From Pseudomonas fluorescens (GTDB lineage: Bacteria; Pseudomonadota; Gammaproteobacteria; Pseudomonadales; Pseudomonadaceae), in NCBI RefSeq assembly GCF_902497895.1, contig NZ_CABVHQ010000006.1, positions 94,093 through 158,092 on the forward strand: 64,000 nt of DNA. Reading direction: 5' to 3'. Within the stretch, counting starts at the first letter, position 1. Each line of letters opens with the position of its first letter. Under the pieces are notes generated by a model. That model was not told the origin of the DNA and did not search any database. It worked only from the letters and a program-made list of their open reading frames with translations. Position numbers and translations under genes: made by a program. This document shows, piece after piece, positions 1-8,194 of this stretch.

Positions 1-378
1 GCCAAGCGTACTCAGCAATCGACTGAAGAAATCGAGCAGATGATTGCCAAGCTGCACAGCGGTGTGGGCGCGGCGGTAAAAGCCATGGGCGTCAGTCATC
101 AGATGGCCAGCGGTACGGTCAGCCAGTCGGAAAAGGTTCAGCAAGCGCTGGAAAACATCCTCGGCGCAGTCGGGATGATCGTCGACCAGAACCAGCAGAT
201 TGCTGCGGCGGTCGAGCAGCAAACCGCGGTGGCTCATGATATCGATCAAAACATCGTCGAGATCAACCGCGCCGGTGAACGCACCGCCGAAGGCGCGCAC
301 CAGACCGAAAACGCCAGTCGGCAGCTGTCGGCGCAGGTGGTGCAGTTGAAGCAGCTGATCAGCACGTTCCGGGTTTGA
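1..378 (+). CDS. Methyl-accepting chemotaxis protein, C-terminal part (5' end outside window)
   Basis: The reading frame is open from base 1 and ends at the TGA at 376-378, giving the last 125 residues. The sequence is a continuous amphipathic helix rich in Gln, Ala and Glu (STEEIEQMIAKL, then AAAVEQQTAVAHDIDQNIVEI), typical of the cytoplasmic signalling and adaptation bundle of chemotaxis receptors downstream of the hairpin tip. It would form part of the CheA/CheW-coupled array. The ligand cannot be inferred because the sensor domain lies outside the window. Confidence 0.9.
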   Translation, partial: AKRTQQSTEEIEQMIAKLHSGVGAAVKAMGVSHQMASGTVSQSEKVQQALENILGAVGMIVDQNQQIAAAVEQQTAVAHDIDQNIVEINRAGERTAEGAHQTENASRQLSAQVVQLKQLISTFRV

Positions 379-380
379 GC

Positions 381-1178
381 TTAGTCCTGACCCAGGGGCC
401 AGTTGAACACGCCGCAGGCATTGGCAGTGCTGGCTGTGGCCAGTTGCTCTGGGCTGACGGCCATGATCTCGGCCAGCGCCGCACAAATCGCCGGCAGATG
501 CTGCGGGCTGTTGCGTTGGCCGGGGTACATGGCGGGCGCCATATCCGGCGAGTCGGTTTCCAGTACCACGGCATCCAACGGTAAGTCTTTGAGGACTCTG
601 TGCATGCGCAGCGCCTGCGGCCAGGTCGCGGCGCCGCCCAGTCCGAGTTTGAAACCGAGCTTGAGGTATTCGCGGGCCTCTTCCTGGCTGCCGGCGAAGG
701 CGTGGATGATGCCCGCGCGCTTGAGGCGAAACCGCTTGAGGGTGGCGATAGTGGCCGCGTGACTGCGACGGACATGCAACAGCGCCGGAAGCTGAAAGTC
801 GGCCGCCAGTTGCAGCTGTGCTTCGAGCAGCGCTTGTTGGCGCTCTCGGTCGAGGTGTTCGAGAAAATAATCGAGGCCGATCTCGCCCACCGCGCACACT
901 TGGCGATGGCCGGCCAGGCGCGTCAGCCAGTCGCCGAGTTCAGTCAGGTGTGCGGGGCAATGCTCATCGACGTATACCGGGTGCAAGCCGAATGCGGCAT
1001 ACAGGTCCGGATCGCTCTGCACCAGATCCCAGACACGCTGCCAGTTTCGCTGATAAACCCCCAACACCACTATTCGCCGTACCCCCAGGGCGCGGCAGTC
1101 CGCCAGCAGCGCCTGGCGATCGTCGTCGAAGTCCGGAAAGTCCAGATGGGTGTGAGTGTCGATCAGCTCCACGTTCAC
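381..1178 (-). CDS. TatD-family metal-dependent hydrolase
   Basis: 265 residues, normal for TatD-type DNases/hydrolases. Metal-binding motifs appear in the expected order: DTHTHLDF near the N-terminus (His9, His11), GEIGLDY near residue 98, LLHVRRS and HAFAGS in the middle, and ETDSP near the C-terminus. Family members act on DNA 3' ends or unidentified phosphoesters, so the substrate is not certain. The start codon overlaps the 3' end of cra by 4 nt, so both are probably read from one transcript leaving the fru regulatory region. Confidence 0.85.
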   Translation of the reverse strand: MNVELIDTHTHLDFPDFDDDRQALLADCRALGVRRIVVLGVYQRNWQRVWDLVQSDPDLYAAFGLHPVYVDEHCPAHLTELGDWLTRLAGHRQVCAVGEIGLDYFLEHLDRERQQALLEAQLQLAADFQLPALLHVRRSHAATIATLKRFRLKRAGIIHAFAGSQEEAREYLKLGFKLGLGGAATWPQALRMHRVLKDLPLDAVVLETDSPDMAPAMYPGQRNSPQHLPAICAALAEIMAVSPEQLATASTANACGVFNWPLGQD

Positions 1179-2209
1179 GCCTCGTGAATGCGCTGCTTGA
1201 AGGTCCGGGCGATGGCCTGTACGCCGGGTTGGTAATGCTGTTCTTCAATCGCTGCCAGGGCCAGCTGCAAGGCTTTGTCGGCAATCAGCTGATGTTGCTG
1301 GGCCATGGCATTCACCGGCAGCGGCAGGAAGTCCAGCAACTGGGTGTCGCCGAAGGTGCCGAGGCGCAGCGGTCGGGATTTGAGCGGGTAGTCATGCAGG
1401 GCATCGAATACACCCTGAAGCAGCACATAGGAAGTAGTGACCAGCGCATCCGGCAAGTGGCCGAGGCGTTGGAGCAACTCTTCCATCAATTGCCGTCCGC
1501 AGTCGCGGCTGAACGCTTCGCCGTGCTCGATCAGCATCTCGCCGTCGAACCCGGACAAGGCCTGCTTGAAGCCGGCGGCACGCTCCTGGCTGATGCTCAG
1601 CTCGGGCCGCGCACCGATCAGCGCAATCTGCCGCGGCAAAGGCTGCAACAGGCTGCGGGTGAGCTGCAGGCTGGCCTCTTGATCATCGCTGATCACCGAG
1701 CAGAAATGCTCAGGCTCCATCACCCGGTCGATGGCGATGATTGGCAGGCCCTTGGCCTGTAACTGGCGATAGCTGTCATCATCGGACGGCAGGCAGCTGG
1801 CGACGAACAGCGCGTCGCAGCGCCGGGCGCGAAACAGTTGCAGCAATTGCCGCTCGCTGTCCGGCGCATCGTCGGAGCTGGCGATCAGCAATTGATAACC
1901 GCGGGCGCGGGCACCTTGTTCGAGCAGTTTGGCGATTCGCGCGTAACTGGGGTTTTCCAGGTCCGGCAGAATGAAACCCAGGGTGCGCGTATGCCGGCTG
2001 CGCAGCCCGGCCGCTTGCGGGTTAGGCGTGAAGCCATGGAGTTCGACCACCGCCTGCACACGCTCGACGGTGCTGCGACTGATCCGCTGTTGTTCGGCCT
2101 TGCCGTTTATGACGTAGCTGGCGGTGGTGACCGACACACCGGCCAGTTGGGCGATATCACTGAGTTTCAACCCGGGATTTCCTTGTTGTTTTGGAGCTTG
2201 CCCCGACAT
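1175..2209 (-). CDS. cra: LacI-family fructose repressor Cra/FruR
   Basis: The N-terminus has a LacI-type helix-turn-helix (LKLSDIAQLAGVSVTTASYVINGK region), followed by a periplasmic-binding-like effector domain (LGFILPDLENPSYARIAKLLEQG). I chose the ATG at 2207-2209 (MSGQAPKQQ), giving 344 residues. An upstream in-frame start at 2278 would add a poorly conserved tail and run into the regulatory region. In Pseudomonas this protein binds fructose-1-phosphate and represses the divergent fru operon. Divergent position and a nearby TTAAACGTTTCA site fit that role. Confidence 0.92.
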   Translation of the reverse strand: MSGQAPKQQGNPGLKLSDIAQLAGVSVTTASYVINGKAEQQRISRSTVERVQAVVELHGFTPNPQAAGLRSRHTRTLGFILPDLENPSYARIAKLLEQGARARGYQLLIASSDDAPDSERQLLQLFRARRCDALFVASCLPSDDDSYRQLQAKGLPIIAIDRVMEPEHFCSVISDDQEASLQLTRSLLQPLPRQIALIGARPELSISQERAAGFKQALSGFDGEMLIEHGEAFSRDCGRQLMEELLQRLGHLPDALVTTSYVLLQGVFDALHDYPLKSRPLRLGTFGDTQLLDFLPLPVNAMAQQHQLIADKALQLALAAIEEQHYQPGVQAIARTFKQRIHEA

Positions 2210-2317
2210 TTTGTCCGATCGTAACCGATCCGGGCAGGGGACCATTGTCACAACTGCAATCGACGGGTAGGGCTTCAAGGATGAGCGATAATCGAGTAAC
2301 GTGGCAAATATTATAGA

Positions 2318-2329
2318 TTAAACGTTTCA
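2318..2329 (+). promoter_or_regulatory. Cra/FruR operator upstream of fruB
   Basis: TTAAACGTTTCA lies in the cra-fruB intergenic region, about 137 bp before fruB. It matches the Cra operator described for the P. putida fruB promoter. The assignment is by motif and position only. Confidence 0.8.
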
Positions 2330-2465
2330 GCAGGCGTATTTTCAGGGGGTAAACGAATTGGGCCGGCTCTGCCAAGAAGTCGCCCGAGGCTGTTCTGACA
2401 ATAAGCCTAAGCTGATTCATTCAAAACAATACCTAGCGCCTACCTTGCGCTAAATAGGAGAAAGC

Positions 2466-5327
2466 ATGCTCGAGCTCACCATAGAGCAGATATCCATGGG
2501 CCAGTCGGCTGTGGATAAGTCCGCGGCACTCCATCTGCTTGCCGAGAAGCTGGTCGCTGATGGCCTGGTCGAAGAGGGTTACCTCAGCGGCTTGCAGGCG
2601 CGAGAAACCCAGGGCTCGACCTTTCTCGGTCAAGGTATTGCGATCCCCCATGGCACTCCCGAGACCCGCGACAAGGTGTTCACCACCGGCGTGCGTCTGA
2701 TTCAGTTCCCTGATGGGGTGGACTGGGGCGATGGCCAGATCGTCTATCTGGCGATCGGCATTGCCGCCAAATCCGATGAACACCTGCGTCTGCTGCAATT
2801 GCTCACCCGTGCCCTCGGTGAAACCGATCTGGGCCAGGCCCTGCGCCGCGCCAGTTCCGCCGAGGCCTTGCTGAAGCTGCTGCAAGGTGCGCCGCAAGAG
2901 CTGGCGCTGGACGCGCAGATGATCGGGCTGGGCGTGTCCGCCGATGATTTCGAAGAGCTGGTCTGGCGCGGGGCGCGTTTGCTGCGCCAGGCTGACTGCG
3001 TCAGCAATGGCTTTTCCGCGGTGTTGCAGCAGGTTGATGCGCTGCCGCTGGGTGATGGCCTGTGGTGGTTGCACAGCGAACAGACGGTCAAGCGTCCGGG
3101 CCTGGCGTTCGTCACGCCGGACAAGCCGATCCGCTACCTCGGCCAACCGCTCAGCGGTCTGTTTTGCCTGGCCAGTCTGGGGGAGGCCCATCAAGCCTTG
3201 CTCGAACGCCTCTGTGCCTTGCTGATTGAAGGACGCGGGCATGAACTGGGGCGTGCCACCAGCAGTCGTGCAGTGCTGGAAGTGCTCGGCGGCGAAGTGC
3301 CGGCCGACTGGCCGAGTGCCCGCATCGCCTTGGCCAACGCCCATGGTCTGCATGCGCGCCCGGCGAAGATTCTCGCGCAGCTGGCGAAAAGTTTTGAAGG
3401 CGAGATTCGCGTACGAGTTGTCGACGGTCAGGACAGTGCGGTGTCGGTGAAGAGCCTGAGCAAGTTGCTCGGTCTCGGTGCCCATCGTGGTCAGGTGCTT
3501 GAGTTTATCGCTGAACCGAGCATTGCCGCGGATGCCTTGCCAGCCTTGCTGGCGGCTATCGAAGAGGGGCTCGGCGAAGAAGTCGAGCCGTTGCCGGCGG
3601 TCAGTGCATCCCGTGAAGTCATCGCTGAAGTCGCTCAGGTGCTGCTGGCTCCGGCCTCGGGCAGCCTGGTCCAGGCTGTCGCCGCCGCGCCGGGGATCGC
3701 CATCGGCCCGGCACACATTCAAGTGCTGCAGCCAATCGATTACCCCTTGCGTGGCGAATCTGCCGCCATCGAGCGCGAGCGTCTGAAGCAAGCGCTGACT
3801 GAAGTTCGCAGCGACATCGAAGGGCTGATTCAGCGGAGCAAGGCCAAGGCTATCCGGGAGATTTTCATCACCCACCAGGAAATGCTCGACGATCCGGAGC
3901 TGACCGACGAAGTCGACACCCGCCTCAAACAGGGCGAAAGCGCCGAGGCGGCCTGGATGGCAGTGATCGAGGCCGCGGCCCGGCAACAGGAGTCGCTGCA
4001 GGATGCCTTGCTGGCCGAACGTGCCGCGGACTTGCGGGATGTCGGACGTCGGGTGCTGGCGCAGTTGTGTGGCGTCGAAACCCCGGTCGAACCTGAACAA
4101 GCCTACATTCTGGTGATGGATGAGGTCGGCCCATCGGACGTGGCACGCCTCGATCCGGCACGGGTTGCCGGGATTCTGACCGCCCGCGGTGGTGCCACTG
4201 CCCACAGCGCGATTGTCGCCCGGGCCCTGGGCATTCCGGCGCTGGTCGGTGCTGGCGCCGCAGTATTGCTGCTGGCACCGGGCACGCCGCTGTTGCTCGA
4301 CGGCCAACGCGGTCGCCTGCATGTGGACGCCGACGCCGCGACCTTGCAGCGTGCCATTGAAGAACGCGACACCCGCGAGCAACGCTTGCAGGCCGCTGCC
4401 GCCCGACGTCATGAACCGGCGCTGACCCGCGATGGCCACGCCGTTGAAGTGTTCGCCAACATCGGCGAAAGCTCCGGTGTCACCAGTGCAGTGGAGCATG
4501 GCGCCGAAGGCATAGGCTTGCTGCGCACCGAACTGATTTTCATGGCCCATCCGCAAGCGCCGGATGAAGCGACCCAGGAAACCGAATACCGCCGGGTACT
4601 CGATGGCCTGGCCGGGCGACCTCTGGTGGTCCGTACCCTGGATGTCGGCGGTGACAAGCCGCTGCCTTACTGGCCGATCGCCAAGGAAGAAAACCCGTTC
4701 CTCGGCGTTCGCGGCATTCGTCTGACCCTGCAACGCCCGCACGTCATGGAAGCCCAGTTGCGCGCCTTGCTGCGCGCCGCTGACAACCGGCCGCTGCGGA
4801 TCATGTTCCCGATGGTCGGCAGCGTCGATGAATGGCGTCAGGCCCGGGACATGACCGAACGCCTGCGTCTGGAAATCCCGGTGGCCGATCTGCAGCTGGG
4901 GATCATGATCGAAGTGCCGTCGGCGGCGCTGCTAGCCCCGGTACTGGCCAAGGAAGTCGACTTCTTCAGCGTCGGTACCAATGACCTGACCCAATACACC
5001 CTGGCCATCGACCGTGGTCATCCGACCCTGTCGGCCCAGGCCGATGGCTTGCACCCGGCGGTCTTGATGTTAATCGACATCACCGTGCGCGCGGCCCATG
5101 CCCATGGCAAATGGGTGGGCGTCTGCGGAGAGCTGGCGGCGGACCCGCTGGCCGTTCCGGTGCTGGTCGGTCTGGGGGTGGACGAATTGAGTGTGTCGGC
5201 GCGCAGCATTCCCGAGGTCAAGGCGCGGGTTCGCGAACTCAGCCTGAGCCAGGCAAAAATACTCGCTCAGCAGGCCTTGGCCGTGGGCAGCGCAGATGAA
5301 GTACGCGCTCTTGTGGAGGCCCTGTAA
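2466..5327 (+). CDS. fruB: Fused fructose PTS protein EIIA-HPr-EI
   Basis: 953 residues carrying the whole soluble phosphorelay of the fructose phosphotransferase system. An N-terminal EIIA-Fru domain (about 1-145) has phosphorylatable His62 in GIAIPHGTPE. An HPr domain (about 285-370) has His296 in NAHGLHARPAK. A C-terminal enzyme I domain (about 395-953) has His580 in GGATAHSAIVAR, plus the PEP-binding signatures (GLLRTELIF, DFFSVGTNDLTQYTLA). An AGGAG box sits at 2455-2459 ahead of the ATG. Phosphate passes from PEP through EI, HPr and EIIA to FruA. The stop overlaps the fruK start, and the operon is under Cra control. Confidence 0.97.
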   Translation: MLELTIEQISMGQSAVDKSAALHLLAEKLVADGLVEEGYLSGLQARETQGSTFLGQGIAIPHGTPETRDKVFTTGVRLIQFPDGVDWGDGQIVYLAIGIAAKSDEHLRLLQLLTRALGETDLGQALRRASSAEALLKLLQGAPQELALDAQMIGLGVSADDFEELVWRGARLLRQADCVSNGFSAVLQQVDALPLGDGLWWLHSEQTVKRPGLAFVTPDKPIRYLGQPLSGLFCLASLGEAHQALLERLCALLIEGRGHELGRATSSRAVLEVLGGEVPADWPSARIALANAHGLHARPAKILAQLAKSFEGEIRVRVVDGQDSAVSVKSLSKLLGLGAHRGQVLEFIAEPSIAADALPALLAAIEEGLGEEVEPLPAVSASREVIAEVAQVLLAPASGSLVQAVAAAPGIAIGPAHIQVLQPIDYPLRGESAAIERERLKQALTEVRSDIEGLIQRSKAKAIREIFITHQEMLDDPELTDEVDTRLKQGESAEAAWMAVIEAAARQQESLQDALLAERAADLRDVGRRVLAQLCGVETPVEPEQAYILVMDEVGPSDVARLDPARVAGILTARGGATAHSAIVARALGIPALVGAGAAVLLLAPGTPLLLDGQRGRLHVDADAATLQRAIEERDTREQRLQAAAARRHEPALTRDGHAVEVFANIGESSGVTSAVEHGAEGIGLLRTELIFMAHPQAPDEATQETEYRRVLDGLAGRPLVVRTLDVGGDKPLPYWPIAKEENPFLGVRGIRLTLQRPHVMEAQLRALLRAADNRPLRIMFPMVGSVDEWRQARDMTERLRLEIPVADLQLGIMIEVPSAALLAPVLAKEVDFFSVGTNDLTQYTLAIDRGHPTLSAQADGLHPAVLMLIDITVRAAHAHGKWVGVCGELAADPLAVPVLVGLGVDELSVSARSIPEVKARVRELSLSQAKILAQQALAVGSADEVRALVEAL

Positions 5328-6268
5328 TGGCTAGCATTCTGACCCTGACCCTGAACCCGGCGCTGGACCTCACCGTCCAGTTAACGCAGCTTGCGCCCGG
5401 CCAGGTCAACCGTAGCGACGCCATGCACACCCACGCCGCAGGCAAGGGCGTGAACGTGGCGCAGGTGCTGGCCGACCTCGGGCATCAATTGACCGTCAGC
5501 GGTTTCCTCGGTGAAGACAATCTACAGGCCTTCGAAGCGCTGTTTGCCCGGCGCGGATTTGTCGACGAATTTATTCGAGTACCCGGAGAAACCCGCAGCA
5601 ATATCAAACTGGCCGAGGGCAATGGGCGTATCACCGACCTGAACGGGCCGGGGCCGCTGGTCAGTGAAGCCGCTCAACAAGCGTTGCTTGATCGTCTCGA
5701 GCAGATCGCCGCCGGGCATGATGTCGTGGTGGTCGCTGGGAGCCTGCCGCAGGGAGTGAGCCCACAGTGGTTTCAAGCGCTGCTGATCCGCCTGAAGAAC
5801 CTCGGCTTGAAAGTCGCCCTGGACACCAGCGGCGAAGCCTTGCGCGCAGGGCTCGCGGCCGGTCCATGGCTGATCAAGCCCAACACCGAAGAGCTGGCCG
5901 AGGCGCTGGACTGCCCGGTGGTGTCGGTTGCGGCACAAGCCGAAGCGGCGAGCCGGCTACAGGCTCAAGGCGTCGAGCATGTGGTGATTTCCCACGGTGC
6001 CGACGGGGTGAACTGGTTCGGCGTGGGTACTGCCTTGCAGGCATTGCCGCCCAGGGTCAGCGTCGCCAGTACCGTCGGTGCCGGCGACTCCTTGCTGGCC
6101 GGGATGCTCCACGGATTGCTCAGTGCCCACACCCCTGAACAGACTTTGCGCACGGCCACTGCGATTGCCGCCATGGCGGTGACCCAGATCGGTTTCGGAA
6201 TCAGCGATGCCGCGCAACTGGCGCAGCTCGAAAAGGGGGTGCGTGTTCACCCCCTGACAGAACAATAA
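5327..6268 (+). CDS. fruK: 1-phosphofructokinase
   Basis: 313-residue PfkB-family sugar kinase. The N-terminal AGKGVNVAQVLADLG and the C-terminal GAGDSLLAGM, with the catalytic Asp, are the two family signatures. It converts fructose-1-phosphate from the FruA transporter to fructose-1,6-bisphosphate. The ATG overlaps the fruB stop (TAATG), indicating translational coupling, and fruA follows after 11 nt. Its substrate is also the Cra inducer, so kinase activity feeds back on operon expression. Confidence 0.96.
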   Translation: MASILTLTLNPALDLTVQLTQLAPGQVNRSDAMHTHAAGKGVNVAQVLADLGHQLTVSGFLGEDNLQAFEALFARRGFVDEFIRVPGETRSNIKLAEGNGRITDLNGPGPLVSEAAQQALLDRLEQIAAGHDVVVVAGSLPQGVSPQWFQALLIRLKNLGLKVALDTSGEALRAGLAAGPWLIKPNTEELAEALDCPVVSVAAQAEAASRLQAQGVEHVVISHGADGVNWFGVGTALQALPPRVSVASTVGAGDSLLAGMLHGLLSAHTPEQTLRTATAIAAMAVTQIGFGISDAAQLAQLEKGVRVHPLTEQ

Positions 6269-6279
6269 GAGGGTTTGTA

Positions 6280-8022
6280 ATGAAACTAGCCATTGTTACT
6301 GCCTGCCCGAACGGCATGGTCACCAGTGTGCTGTGCGCGCGATTGCTTGATGCAGCGGCGCAACGCCAGGGCTGGAGCACCAGTGTCGAAGTCCATGACG
6401 CCGCGCACCCGGAACGCCAGTTGTCCGCTGCGACTATCGAAGCCGCCGAGTGGCTGCTGGTGGTCAGCAGCACGCCGCTGGATATGTCACGCTTTGTCGG
6501 CAAACGGGTGTTCCAGAGCACTCCGGCTCAGGCGCTGCAGGATGTCGAAGCAGTGCTGCGCCGTGGTGCCGAGGAGGCGCAGATCTATGTCGCGCCCGAA
6601 GTGGTTGCCGAGCCGGTCGCCGTCAGCAAAAGCGCGCCGCGGCTGGTGGCCGTGACCGCGTGCCCGACCGGTGTCGCTCATACCTTTATGGCAGCCGAGG
6701 CCTTGCAGCAAGCGGCCAAGCGCCTGGGTTATGAGCTGCAAGTGGAAACCCAGGGCTCGGTCGGAGCACGGACTCCCTTGAGCGCGACGGCAATTGCCGA
6801 TGCCGATGTGGTGTTGCTGGCGGCGGATATCGAAGTTGCCACCGAACGTTTTGCCGGCAAGAAGATTTACCGCTGCGGCACCGGCATCGCCTTGAAGCAG
6901 GCCGAAGCCACGCTGAACAAGGCGTTGGCCGAGGGTCAACAGGAAAGCGCTGCTGCGACTGGTGGCCAGGGACCGGCCAAGCCGGAGAAGACCGGGGTCT
7001 ACAAGCACTTGCTGACCGGTGTGTCGTTCATGTTGCCGATGGTGGTGGCCGGCGGTTTGCTGATCGCCCTGTCGTTCGTTTTCGGCATCACCGCGTTCAA
7101 GGAACCTGGCACGCTGGCGGCGGCACTGATGCAGATCGGTGGCGAGACCGCGTTCAAACTGATGGTGCCATTGCTCGCCGGTTACATCGCCTACTCGATT
7201 GCCGACCGTCCAGGCCTGGCGCCGGGGATGATTGGCGGCTTGCTGGCCAGCACGCTGGGGGCGGGATTTATCGGTGGGATCATTGCCGGTTTCATCGCCG
7301 GTTACGCAGTCCAGGCGATTAATCGCTGGGTGCGCCTGCCGCAAAGTCTCGAAGCCTTGAAGCCGATCCTGATCATTCCGTTGCTGGCGAGCCTGTTCAC
7401 CGGCCTGGTGATGATCTACGTGGTGGGTAAACCGGTGGCCGGGATGCTTGAAGCCCTGACCCACTTCCTCGACAGCATGGGCACCACCAATGCAATCCTG
7501 CTCGGGGTGCTGCTGGGCGGCATGATGTGCGTCGACCTCGGCGGACCGATCAACAAAGCCGCCTATGCCTTCTCGGTCGGCCTGCTGGCCTCGCAAAGTT
7601 ATGCACCGATGGCCGCGACCATGGCCGCCGGTATGGTCCCACCGATCGGCATGGGCATCGCCACCTTCATCGCCCGCCGCAAGTTCGCCCAGGCCGAGCG
7701 TGAAGCCGGCAAGGCGGCGTTTGTGCTCGGCCTGTGCTTTATCTCCGAAGGGGCGATTCCGTTTGCCGCCAAGGACCCCTTGCGGGTGATCCCGGCGAGT
7801 ATCGCCGGCGGTGCGTTGACTGGCGCATTGTCGATGTACTTCGGCTGCAAGCTGATGGCACCTCACGGTGGGCTGTTTGTGATGCTGATCCCGAACGCGA
7901 TCAACCATGCATTCTTGTACTTGATGGCGATTGTTGCCGGGAGTTTGCTGACCGCGGTGACGTATGCGCTGATCAAGCGGACTGAGGAGGTCGAGTTGAC
8001 CCTGGAGCCAGTCAAGGCCTGA
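6280..8022 (+). CDS. fruA: Fructose PTS permease EIIB'BC
   Basis: 580 residues. Two tandem EIIB-type domains come first: one at about 1-115 with TACPNGM (Cys9), and one at about 118-215 with TACPTGVAHT, the usual phospho-cysteine site. A membrane EIIC domain with 8-10 hydrophobic segments runs from about 235 to 570. It transports and phosphorylates fructose to fructose-1-phosphate. It is the last gene of the fruBKA operon and is followed by a REP pair. Confidence 0.96.
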   Translation: MKLAIVTACPNGMVTSVLCARLLDAAAQRQGWSTSVEVHDAAHPERQLSAATIEAAEWLLVVSSTPLDMSRFVGKRVFQSTPAQALQDVEAVLRRGAEEAQIYVAPEVVAEPVAVSKSAPRLVAVTACPTGVAHTFMAAEALQQAAKRLGYELQVETQGSVGARTPLSATAIADADVVLLAADIEVATERFAGKKIYRCGTGIALKQAEATLNKALAEGQQESAAATGGQGPAKPEKTGVYKHLLTGVSFMLPMVVAGGLLIALSFVFGITAFKEPGTLAAALMQIGGETAFKLMVPLLAGYIAYSIADRPGLAPGMIGGLLASTLGAGFIGGIIAGFIAGYAVQAINRWVRLPQSLEALKPILIIPLLASLFTGLVMIYVVGKPVAGMLEALTHFLDSMGTTNAILLGVLLGGMMCVDLGGPINKAAYAFSVGLLASQSYAPMAATMAAGMVPPIGMGIATFIARRKFAQAEREAGKAAFVLGLCFISEGAIPFAAKDPLRVIPASIAGGALTGALSMYFGCKLMAPHGGLFVMLIPNAINHAFLYLMAIVAGSLLTAVTYALIKRTEEVELTLEPVKA

Positions 8023-8027
8023 AGCCT

Positions 8028-8125
8028 GTAGGAGCGAGCTTGCTCGCGATGGACTCAAGAGCAGCGCGTTTATTCAGATAACACGCGTTATCGTTAACGT
8101 CCATCGCGAGCAAGCTCGCTCCTAC
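8028..8125. repeat. REPIN (inverted REP pair)
   Basis: A 26-bp arm beginning GTAGGAGCGAGCTTGCTCGC at 8028-8053 is repeated as a perfect inverse at 8100-8125, separated by about 46 bp. This is the common Pseudomonas REP doublet placed between convergent or terminal genes. It lies between the ends of fruA and piuB and may also act in mRNA 3'-end protection. Confidence 0.9.
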
Positions 8126-8194
8126 AAGAGCCCGGGCTTGCCCGCGAAAGCTGCATTCCACACGCAGCCGTTATGAAGCGGGCACATCAACGCT

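Noticed and set aside
2433..4742. A 769-codon open frame on the minus strand
   Set aside because: It lies wholly antisense to fruB, whose protein is unmistakable. Long antisense frames are common in GC-rich Pseudomonas genes.
6487..8058. A 523-codon minus-strand frame
   Set aside because: Antisense to fruA, His/Gln/Arg-rich nonsense composition, no ribosome site.
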